From Macrotrachela quadricornifera (Eukaryota > Rotifera > Eurotatoria > Philodinida > Philodinidae), in assembly GCA_022393335.1 (NCBI GenBank), contig JAJEKB010021191.1, positions 1 to 64,000 on the forward strand: a stretch of 64,000 nt of DNA. Reading direction: 5' to 3'. Under the pieces are notes generated by a model. That model searched no databases. It was given only the letters and a program-made list of their open reading frames with translations, and was not told the origin of the DNA. Position 1 is the stretch's first letter. Each line of letters begins with the position of its first letter. This document shows positions 54,936 through 64,000 of the stretch, in pieces. A program made the position numbers and the translations under genes.

Positions 54936-57900
54936 GACGAGAGATGCCATTTCTACGTGTTTCCATCCCGGTTCTCAGAAAAGTGCCCATGTCTTTGTAC
55001 TCACTTCCAGTTGTTGAAAATTACTTTCGTCTTGATAAAAACTATTTTTGTTCCTTGGATTCCTTGAATTCGTTGAGATCTTTTAGTTGCTTGCATTTCT
55101 TAATGTCTTTGTGTTTGGTTTTTTTTTTATTGAATCACAGAAACTTTTACTTTCGTACACTGATTTTGTTAGATTATCAGTGCTACTTCGCTATTTTCTT
55201 ATTTCTGCTTGAGTTCAACAGTTCCTTAAGGATCCGGAATTTACAGAGTTTGGGCACTACTGGTACGTTCTATGCCAACAATAGTGAGGCAAATCCTCGC
55301 AAAATTTGACTGGTCCAATTTTTCGAACAGCCAAAATGCAGACAAAGTGACGAGTAATTTTTGTCTACCCACTCATCTGTACAAAATTGAGAAAAATAAG
55401 CTCAAAAATAATTCAACATAGTCAAATTGATACACCTTTTTCTCGGAATACAAAAACATTATGTAGCCTCAGTTTACTGACTATTGACACAGTCACACTA
55501 ACGTTCATCAGTGTAGTGGCTACGCTGACACTGCGACCTTTATTTGCACTGATCTCTATTGACTGGAATTTGCATAACTTAAATGTAGATTAGAGAATGT
55601 GCTCTAAATTTTTGTGCCAGACGAAAATAACCATTTGATTCAATTTCAAATTTCGTTAGTTTTAAAGTTTTAAATAGCTTTGTATTTTTCCTAAATGGTG
55701 GTAAAAAAGAGCGGTTGTATATTATTGGCTAATAATAGAAGAAAACGGATGCTTAGTAAGAAGATTATAGATTAAAGGACCGTAGTCGTGCATTAAAACT
55801 ACAAATAGAAGAAACGTTTTTCTTTTAAATTGGTCGTACTATTTAAAATTATAGATTGCCTAAATTAGTGCTGTTTTCTACAGAGATAGATGTGCTCATT
55901 TAACTACTATTTCTTGAGAATTCTAAGTAAAAGTACAAGTGGTACATGCTTTGATGGAATTAGTGGCTTAATAGATCAGTATTTCAGTGAATTCCGATGT
56001 CAATGCAACTAGAGCGGTCAGTCCTAGTGTGATGACATCACTGAAATCTCATATCCCTACCTTAAAATCGTAATGCAGGTTTGAGGCTAAGCAGCTTGAA
56101 AGATTTTAAAAAGTGGTATTGGTCGTACTACCTATACAACTTCTGATAAAATTTGGTTTATGGTCATTTTCTCTCTGATTGCTGACCGCTGCATTACTCA
56201 TAAAAAAGTGACGATGGGCCAATAAAAAATAGACCTTTTCTTTATTCGACGAACATTATCGGAAGTGTCAAATCTATAGTTTGTGGTAAATGAAAAGTCT
56301 TGCAAAGCTGTATATCAAATAATGTTCTACACACAGTTCTCTCAATGATAATCGAGTAACATTGACTACATACTGGGCACGATATTGAATGAGGTGCAAT
56401 GATTAGCCCACAAGATGATCTTTGATAAAATCGTAATTTATCATTTAAATCACAAAAATAATAGGACAAGGAACGAATTATCACGGCAAAGTCTCCAATT
56501 ATCATTTTGATATATCATGCTCGATACTTTTAGCACAAACATAATGAATTCGGAACACTCTATAGCTACTTTTTAATTTTAGAATAAATTGTAATGACAA
56601 AAGAGTATTCAACACAATAGAATTTCTATACTTCGACAATTAGAAAGTTAGAGTACGAAAAATCTGATGAATACAGAACAAAACAAAAAAAAATCAGCTT
56701 CAACTAATAGTCACAACAATAGCTCATTCGTTGAAAAGAAGAAAGAGAAGGGAGACTATTTCGCATAATTCTTTTTCTTCTTTCCCTAAACAAGAAAATT
56801 AACACTGTAAAAATGCTACTTATGAGGAGAGAAACGAAATAAATACTACTCATTAATTCTGCTATAGTTAAACTCTCTATTGGTCCATTATATTAAACTT
56901 ATTTATGACCAATATGTCACCAAACAATTAAGATATAAAACTGAAAGAATAATAAAATGTAATGATAAGTGGATGTCCTCGATCACGAAATTTCACTTAC
57001 CGAAACAAAGAAGGCAATCTACAATACAGTTTGCATTAAGTTAATGTTCCGTTGTTTATACGATTGTTAGCCACCTACATATAAGTAAACTCCATACTTC
57101 GAGAGTATTTTATCGTTGGAATGATAATCGAATCAAGAAAAATGACGAAACGAGAGAAAACTTGTAAACTAACCGTTATCAAACTTTTGATTTCAACAAA
57201 ATCATGAAATCGACAATAATCGTTTCTTATTATTCTGTCCACCTCTTCAATGAAATTGGTGTTTACTCAGAAAGAACAACTACCCGAATAGAAACAACGT
57301 AAAAGAAAATATAACAATGAGTATGGAAATTACCAGTTCGCAGTTATTAATACCTATTTGGTAAAGAAAAACGAAATTGAAAATGAATATTGGTTTGTGT
57401 CATGACTCCTACTTTTTGTAATATTTTTCCAACTTATCAATAGAAAACGTGAATTTGTCACACGATGGCAATACTATGATAAGGAATGAAAAAGTAAAAA
57501 ATAGAAATAGGAGAGAAAAGGTAAGCATATGCTGTTACAATGCTTACCTGTAGAAGAAACATCTTCTTATATCGCGATACGATATTTTTTAAATCGTGGC
57601 GAACGAACGAAAGAAAGAAAAAAAAATTATGTTATACCGTCACTTTTTTCTGTTCTTCCAGATACAAGTAAGTTGAGATGTGTATTTTTTTCGTTCTATC
57701 TCACGTAATAACCACTGAGTAGAAAGGATAAGCAAACGATTATAACGAAGTATAGATTTACTACGTCTAGCATGGAGTAATGTGACAATCGTTTTTATGG
57801 TGATGAAAAGGCTTTTGATTGAATATTTCAATCTATACATTCAGAAATTAATGAGAATTAGAAGCACTTTCACATCTTGACAAGTCAATTTAACTGGCTC

Positions 57901-58024
57901 GATCTGTAGAGTATGATAATATACATTTTCATAAAAGCATTGAATCATAATTCAGAAATTTTGGAATTAATCCCATTGGTTTAGTATATAAAAACATGCT
58001 CATATTTTGACATAGACATTTGAT
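54936..58024. other. Gene-poor region
   Basis: About 3.1 kb. Open frames at 54795-55309, 55387-55593, 56242-56505 and 57640-57840 are short with no family features. No repeat of note recognised. Confidence 0.4.
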
Positions 58025-58400
58025 GTACAGAGTGTTACAAAAACTTTTACGCCTTCCGATTCGAGCTCAAGATCAAATGATTTCGCTAAGTATTTTATAC
58101 CAAATTGAAGCCCGTCAAAAAAAATCTTTTTGGTATACAGAAGTAAGGTGTCAATAATTTGAAAATAAAATAAAATATATTTCTTAGATATTTTTACATG
58201 ATTTGATAGAGCTCGACGAATTCTACCAAACTATATATTACAAAAACACGTTGAGGCATCTTTTTCAAATACAAAGACTAAAATACTACTCGGGAAAACA
58301 GGAAAAATATTTGAAAACTTCAGCTTTTTCAGATGGAAGAAAACACTTAATTTTTGAATAAAAATTAAGTATTATTCGTTATTTTTGCTAATAACAACAT
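58025..58400. repeat. Diverged partial copy of the 17.7-18.7 kb foldback family
   Basis: Matches the left half of the foldback element at 17757-18720: ATCAAATAAAAGCCCGTCG corresponds to ACCAAATTGAAGCCCGTCA (58098), ATGATTCGATAGAGCTC to ATGATTTGATAGAGCTC (58198), and TTTTGATATGGAAGAAAA to TTTTCAGATGGAAGAAAA (58325). No matching inverted arm nearby, so this is a fragment. Confidence 0.55.
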
Positions 58401-58429
58401 GAATTTTACTCTTCAAGTAAACAGACGTT

Positions 58430-58680
58430 GGCATAGTTGGAATGATTCATGATAATATTCAAATGCCATATATCGACATAGCTGGACTTGAATTGGCATC
58501 AGGACGAAAAAATAAATTATCTTTTACAAAAAGGTCTTATTCGATTTTACCATCACCATACTCAAGTTGTACTGATCAAGTTAATTTTGTCATGCAAACA
58601 TTGGTCAATAGTTCTGGTAGTGTTGACTATGGTTATTCACAGGTCATGTGTCTTACACTTTGTATCCAAACATAGACGTA
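58430..58680 (+). pseudogene. DEG/ENaC (amiloride-sensitive sodium channel) fragment
   Basis: The frame from 58442 reads 'LELASGRKNKLSFTKR', 'SPYSSCTDQVNFVMQTLV', 'VDYGYSQVMCLTLCIQT', which resembles the extracellular cysteine-rich part of DEG/ENaC channels just before the conserved 'C..C' with DYSQ-type motif (from memory). It ends at a TAG after 'CIQT', and neither a membrane helix nor the rest of the extracellular domain is present on either side. Probably an exon-sized relic; an exon of a split gene is less likely as no neighbouring exons are seen. Confidence 0.5.
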
Positions 58681-59219
58681 AGTATCAAGATTAAGATAGG
58701 GAATCCGAAACTTGCGCACTGAAAAATGAGTACTAACAACTTATGTACAAGATAAAAATTCCTATTTACAAATAAGAAATTATTTAATCATAAACCGATC
58801 GTTGACGATTTTAAAAATTGTTTCTGTATCGTTGTTTATTAAATTTTGGCAGGTCAAATTTCCGAAGTACGTTGTTGCTGGAAGAATGTCTCCACAAAGT
58901 TTTACATCATAACATACATAATCAGCTAGAACTAATCTCTCGAACTGGAATGTATTCGAAAAGAGAATCCGTATATGTGCCCTTTAAGAAGTTGTCTTAG
59001 TTTCGCTAGATATTGACTGACAATAAGATGTACTTCTAAGTTGTTGTAATATTCTATGATATCGACATTCCATAAAGCACACAATCATCCTGTATTCTAA
59101 TAAAAAGAAAACTTTCAATAGACAGATGGCATATGATGCATGAAATCCTTGTTTCTAATTTATTATTGTGAATCCATGGAAATAATTAGACGAAAAAAAA
59201 TATGTTAATCAAAACAAAA
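58681..59219. other. Intergenic stretch
   Basis: Nothing recognised except the 3' flank of the ankyrin-ART gene: on the minus strand a poly(A)-type AATAAA lies about 60 bp beyond its stop. Confidence 0.4.
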
Positions 59220-60425
59220 TCAATTATCAGTGAACAAAGTATCTACATAATTTTGAAAATCTTCCATACGCATTTCATGTTCTATTTCAGTTGTATCAAA
59301 TTGTTCAAGATAGATTGTAGATAATTGAGTTTGATTATCTTCTTGAATATTTTTCACCGAAAAAATTGTTCCAGGAAGGATAAGAACTTCTTTTTCATCT
59401 TCAAAATTCGAGATACATTTTAATTGTGAGGAAGATGAAAATAGAGTTATAGCTGTTGAACATGATTTCACGAAATCAAACGTTATTATAACATTGATTA
59501 TCCCTTGTACCTTATTAGTATTAGTAAACATTTCAGCTACTAATGGATCAATTGATGTTGAACAAAAAGTATTTACTTTTATATATGATCCTTTGGAATA
59601 CAATGCTTTTTTATATTTCTTAAATTCATTTTCCTTCATTGTTAATCCACGAAAAGAAAGTCCTTTATGAGCACGTTGTCCTAAACTTGTTAAATGAAAA
59701 GAAATTGGTGCGTAAAGACAATCTGTTTTAATTGAATCCTGTGCAAAATATTGACATATTGATGTATGTAATGTATAGAGTCTCAAAAGATGTTCGATGT
59801 TTCTTGTTTTTTCATATGTTTCAATACATTTACATGCGTTAAAATAAACTGTAGAATTGAATTCACAATTTTGTGCAATAAAATATTGTTCAATATGAAA
59901 TTTAAGATCTTCGACCCATTTATCAATTTTCTTTTTCTCAGGATCATTTCCAAAGAAACTTCTTAATCGATTAATTATTGGAAGAGTAATTGTATTATAA
60001 TGATAACTGCGAACTTTCTGATGACATGCAATCGTTATTGGTGTATCAGTAGGATAAAAACCAGTATAACGTGAATCTGATGTATCTTCATTGGTAATAA
60101 TTTCCAATAGGTTTAATTCATTTTGATCAGTACAAAACGGATTATCAGAATGTTTAAGTCGAGAAAACAGTTGACGAATTTCTTCTGTCAATGCAACTTG
60201 ATAAGCAGTTTGACCATCTCTATTCATCCGATGTCGATCAACTCGATAATCATTTAAAAGAAGTCGAACGATATTTGTATAACCTTTACTACAAGCAAGA
60301 TGTAAAGCAGTGCTTCCATTTGATTCTAGACGATTGAGATCTGCATTATCTGGAGATGTTTCAATTAATGCTCGAACATAATTGATATCGTCATGTCGAC
60401 ATGCATTGTAAATCTCACTCTCCAT
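59220..60425 (-). CDS. Ankyrin-repeat ADP-ribosyltransferase (ART, R-S-E type)
   Basis: Single coding exon, 401 aa from the ATG at 60425; the frame also opens two codons upstream at a GTG. A polypyrimidine-AG (CATTTTAG) six bases before that GTG suggests an upstream non-coding exon. Residues about 2-90: two to three ankyrin repeats ('NGSTALHLACSKGYTNIVRLLL', 'DGQTAYQVAL'). Residues about 150-380: ART domain of the arginine-specific type, with Arg259 in 'SFRGLTM', the Ser-Thr-Ser motif 289-291 in 'FCSTSIDPLVAEMF', and Glu344-Lys-Glu346 in 'EKEVLILPGT', the catalytic E-x-E. All key residues are present, so it is likely active: NAD-dependent mono-ADP-ribosylation of a protein target chosen by the ankyrin repeats. 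No signal peptide or GPI signal, so probably intracellular, unlike vertebrate ecto-ARTs. Confidence 0.85.
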   Translation of the reverse strand: MESEIYNACRHDDINYVRALIETSPDNADLNRLESNGSTALHLACSKGYTNIVRLLLNDYRVDRHRMNRDGQTAYQVALTEEIRQLFSRLKHSDNPFCTDQNELNLLEIITNEDTSDSRYTGFYPTDTPITIACHQKVRSYHYNTITLPIINRLRSFFGNDPEKKKIDKWVEDLKFHIEQYFIAQNCEFNSTVYFNACKCIETYEKTRNIEHLLRLYTLHTSICQYFAQDSIKTDCLYAPISFHLTSLGQRAHKGLSFRGLTMKENEFKKYKKALYSKGSYIKVNTFCSTSIDPLVAEMFTNTNKVQGIINVIITFDFVKSCSTAITLFSSSSQLKCISNFEDEKEVLILPGTIFSVKNIQEDNQTQLSTIYLEQFDTTEIEHEMRMEDFQNYVDTLFTDN

Positions 60426-62330
60426 TATCACCTTCTAAAATGAAAAAAAAATCTTTATTAATATTTGTTTTATTATATCTTATCGAATGTATTTTTTCCA
60501 GGAAACGTCATTGTTATACTCAAGAGTACTCATATTATATATAAATATATAGAGATGTGCAAAGCAAAAGCAACATCATTAATATCAATTGTTTTACAGT
60601 ATAGTTGGAAAATTTTTGACGAAAATTAATTGACACTTGCAGGATTCTCAGTGTATGAATAAAAGAAATTGATATCGCGTATTATAAAAAGAAGAGAGAA
60701 AAGAAAAATTATATAGAATGAAAAAAAATATTGATAACAATAAAATGAAAAAAGGCGAACACTAAAGAGAGAAGAAGACAAGTGCGTTATTTTATTTTAT
60801 TCGAAGAGAAAATGTTGAATCTAGAAAAATATTGAAAATGTAATGTTGCTAGTTAATCATAACATTAATTTCTGATGAATTGTTATTTTTCCTCATTATG
60901 TCATTGGTCTGACTCTAAAATCCATAGCAAAAGTTATTAAATGACACTATAGATATACAAAAATGGAAAAATTTTAAATAATTATATTATACAACTGAAA
61001 ATGTGTTCATCGTTAGGTGGAAATCAACCACAATCATCTATTATTTTATTCATTTAATCACAAGTAACGTTCGTCCCAACGACTCGATCAATTCTCGACT
61101 GGACGATTGAGAGCATTTATCCACTAATACACTTTATCGAGATAGTTGCTGATAGTATGAAATATAATCATCTAAACTGGCTTCCACAATTTTATAAGCT
61201 TTTATAACCGTATAATCTCTTATAAATTTATTACGTTTCATAAAGACAAGTAGCCATAAACAATATCAACCTTCAAAATGTTTCATTTTCAAACGAAATC
61301 ATGCATAATAACGATATTATTTTCTATAGAACTCAACAAACTACTAAAATGAATCATACCAATATAAACTCTTATAAAATATGCTAGACAATATAGCTAC
61401 CTCTATTTAATGAAATCAATCGGTGTCTGGATCAAGTTTATTAGTGCATAAACACTCCGTCCTATATTCGACGGTTGCGCGATTCGTTGCGACGACTATT
61501 ACTTGTGCCAATCCCAATTGTATAAATTCCGATGATCAACAGGTGTCTCTATTATATAAAAGTAGACGATTCATGGATAAAACTACTATATAGCATTCGA
61601 TGCCTTATCGATGTCACTATCACAGAAGACGTGAATACTTAGAGTAGTTTGAAATACTACATTCCGCTGACAGTCGTGGAAACTAGACAGAATTATCGCA
61701 AATTTAATTCAGGCTATGTTTTTTTGACCGTTGGTCCTCAGACGAACAAACCAACACATTTTTACCTTATAGCTCTCTGCTCAGCAGAAGCTAAACTTAT
61801 CACATCATTTTCTTTAAAAAAATCTTCTTTTACCAAAAAATTTACTCGAAAATTTTGAAAAACTGATAAAACTTTAGATCAAATGTTCTGCGTTGATTTT
61901 TGTTGAAGTTATGATTGTGTAATCTGTTTTTGTAATATAAAGCGATTTATCTTACGAGAGAACCTAGTCAACTGATATGCTCCGTTCGAGCTCATATTTT
62001 GTTTATGGTTAGGACTCATAGTGTAGAGAAAAACCTCGAAAAGATTTGTGCTCTTAGATCTTTTTTCTTCAATTATGAGTATTTTACTGAGTTTTCAGAC
62101 GACACAGTGGGTAACTTTTGTATAGCAGGTGGACATGTAAGTTTCGTGCTCTGAAACAGGTTTTTATTGCTCAGAAGTGCTTATACGTCACTTAGAAAAT
62201 CACTTTTAAGTAAATAAAACATTTATTGAAAGAAAAACTTTTTTCGTACAAATCACCTGTGGGATACCCTTGCCAATATTTTCGAAAAAAGTTTTTGTTA
62301 GAAAATACATCATGTCACACACCATTCAAT
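60426..62330. other. Upstream region of the ankyrin-ART gene
   Basis: About 1.9 kb, AT-rich, no gene recognised. A possible 3' splice site for a 5' UTR exon lies at about 60436. Confidence 0.4.
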
Positions 62331-62830
62331 GTAGTTTGACACGCTGATTCCGAAAATCACCTTGGTTTCTCGGTGACATGTTATTTTAAGGATAAAACAA
62401 GAGATTTGGAGAGCCAAAAAAAAGAATTGGGGTCAAAAACCAGAGTTTTCTTAGGAATTCCTAGCATAGTATATGGTCTCTGATGCGATACGATGTACAT
62501 AGTTAACAAAAATTGAATATAGATGAACACAGTAGGTAAATGGCTGAGTTCAGTTGGATGCGAACTCTTTGTAATGTTCGAAAAAAACGGCATGACTCAT
62601 TTTTTTGAGCTTTCCGTGTATGAAGATCAAAAAATTTTTTACAAAAAAACACTTTTTATTATATATCATTAGATGCAGCTCGATGAGCTGATTCCGAATA
62701 TCACCATGGTTTTGCAGCAAAACGATGCCTACTTTACAAGAATAGGGGCTCCGGGGCAAGAATCTCGGTTTTTTGGGCGTCTCATAGCACCAGCTGTGCT
62801 CGTTGATGTGAAATGGCGCTATGATCAATG
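62331..62830. repeat. Diverged direct repeat, spacing about 338 bp
   Basis: GCTGATTCCGAAAATCACCT (62344) corresponds to GCTGATTCCGAATATCACCA (62682). Both continue with TGGTTT, then GGGG and AA-rich segments and a TTTTTTGGG or TTTTCTTAGG word about 100 bp further on. The words TTTGACACGCTGATTC and CTCGATGAGCTGATTC at the front resemble the motif shared by the foldback elements. Confidence 0.5.
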
Positions 62831-63019
62831 ATGAATTACATATAGGAGAATAATTGATGAAAGTTTTTTTGTCCTACTTTCGGCCCAGTAATCACTTTTT
62901 TTCTACTCTATTTCTGACTGGATCGGAACAATTTTTTTAACACAATCAAGCTTATAGACTAATCATTCATTTGAGATATTGTTTCATTTTAAAATATATT
63001 GATAAGTTGGTGACAGAAA

Positions 63020-63060
63020 TGATATCCGTACAATTAACATGATATCCGTACAATTAACAA
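63020..63060. repeat. Exact 20-bp tandem duplication
   Basis: ATGATATCCGTACAATTAAC occurs twice back to back. Recent local slippage or an insertion footprint. Confidence 0.8.
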
Positions 63061-63239
63061 TTTATGAACAAACTTTTTCCCTATAGCCTTTCGCGAGATT
63101 CAGCTTGATCTCTGAAACTCTGAGTTTAGGGTAAGATAGACTAACCATGGACGTATTCATTCCAATATTTAAACTTTGGAAAATAGAACTTGAGGTCATG
63201 TCCACCTGGTTGCCCACTATGCTCTATAAACGTCTCTTA

Positions 63240-63309
63240 CCCAGCCGAAAACCATTTTTTGCCCCTCCCCCTGCGCTCCCTCTGTAAAAATTTCCTGGTT
63301 ATGCCACTA
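63240..63309 (-). mobile_element. Solo hAT terminus related to the 7087 element
   Basis: Read on the minus strand from 63309: TAGTGGCATAACCAGG, then A/T-rich bases, then GAGGGAGCGCAGGGGGAGG. This matches both ends of the hAT element (TAGTGGCGTAGCCAGG and TAGCGGCGTAACCAGG, followed by GGGGGAGC). No second end or transposase nearby, so a broken copy or a one-ended relic. Confidence 0.6.
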
Positions 63310-64000
63310 ATTAAGCTGCTATCATCTGTACGATAATAGGTCGTTTTGGCTGTTGCCGCATGCATACCTTCTCTTTCTTTCTTTCTATCATATAGATGTT
63401 TCTTAGATTTTTTCTTTTCTTTCTGCTCTATAGTGACACCATGATCACTTTTTCTCTTATCTTGATGCATTGTCATAAGGCTTTTATGTAATCATTTTGA
63501 GTTTAATGCAAAAAATTGACGAAAGAACCATTTTTCAATTGAAAAATAATTCCATCTCCAACGAGTTAATAAATTTTAATTTATCAAAAAAATTTCATGT
63601 CCTGAAAATTATTCTAAAGATAACAGTAACGATATATATGACGAGAAGGGAACATCTTATCACTTAGCAATATCTCATGGGCGATTGTGTGCTTCAAAGA
63701 ACAAATAAAATGATGATTCATATTAACAGAAATGGTATGCATACTTATCTACCCATATGCATGAACAAAGAAAAATATAATTAAAACTGACGTGTCACAG
63801 CATTACTTCACTTATGTTTCGCATTGTACAACAATATATTCGTTGCTAAATTAGACTCTTTTATTAATACCGATAGTAAATAAAAACTTTTCATCTTTCA
63901 TTTGACATCGAACAAATTCTTGTCTAAATCAACTAAAGATACTTCATAATTTTTTCTCAAACATTTTAATGGCATACTTTCAACAGGTTAATCAAGGTTA
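63310..64000. other. Terminal AT-rich stretch
   Basis: Nothing recognised; a Lys/Glu-rich 79-codon minus-strand frame (63237-63476) comes from a pyrimidine-rich tract and runs across the hAT terminus, so it is not a gene. Confidence 0.4.

Noticed and set aside
56242..56505. 87-codon minus-strand frame with several cysteines
   Set aside because: No family resemblance, no splice partners or promoter signs; length is within chance for this AT-rich DNA.
1..64000. CRISPR array, bacterial operon or phage
   Set aside because: Intron-containing genes, poly(A) signals and eukaryotic transposons throughout; no regular short repeat-spacer arrays.

Overview
The window looks like nuclear DNA of a small invertebrate, most probably a bdelloid rotifer (Adineta/Rotaria-like). 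The reasons are strongly AT-rich DNA, short GT-AG introns (mostly 43-85 bp), metazoan gene families (a TRAF with RING and MATH domains, a rhodopsin-like GPCR, a DEG/ENaC relic, an ISG12/IFI27-like protein), the lineage-expanded ankyrin/ADP-ribosyltransferase and ubiquitin-like/ADP-ribosyltransferase types, and bacterial- or plant/fungal-like enzymes (DmpA/P1 aminopeptidase, phi-like GST) that now carry spliceosomal introns. No database search was possible, so the taxon is an inference.

Layout. 1-5.3 kb: a secreted LURP-one-like protein (-), remnants of piggyBac and mariner transposases, then an intron-bearing DmpA-type aminopeptidase (+). 5.5-13.9 kb: a TTAA-flanked MITE; a full-length hAT transposon (7087-10563) whose six-exon, 803-aa transposase is open and whose ends carry a perfect 8-bp target duplication; a five-exon GST (-); then nested non-autonomous elements and tandem repeats. 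14.8-23.7 kb: gene-poor, with two long-armed foldback elements, a tRNA-derived SINE inserted into the end of one of them, and a decayed Merlin-type transposase. 23.8-28.2 kb: a six-exon TRAF-like E3 ligase gene whose large last intron holds a 2.17-kb TA-flanked pogo/Tigger-like element, itself containing foldbacks. 29-34.6 kb: an ISG12-like tail-anchored protein (-) among three foldback elements, one of which encloses a 185-codon open frame. 35.3-36.4 kb: a GPCR (-). 37.4-45.8 kb: a segmental duplication with two Josephin-domain (ataxin-3-like) deubiquitinase genes, separated by degenerate repeats that include a 160-bp tandem array. 49.1-52.0 kb: a three-exon gene joining an N-terminal helical region, a ubiquitin-like domain and a PARP-like domain (-). 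54.8 kb: a small palindromic MITE. 58.0-60.4 kb: a repeat fragment, a DEG/ENaC relic and an ankyrin plus ADP-ribosyltransferase gene (-). The end is repetitive, with a lone hAT terminus.

The host genes do not form an operon. Five of the nine or so intact host genes nevertheless have parts linked to ubiquitin, ADP-ribose or interferon-type stress signalling: TRAF, two Josephin proteases, the UBL-ART protein and the ankyrin-ART protein, with the ISG12-like protein as a possible sixth. About half of the window is mobile-element material, much of it inverted repeats with arms of 130-450 bp. One motif of about 50 bp recurs inside several of these otherwise different elements.
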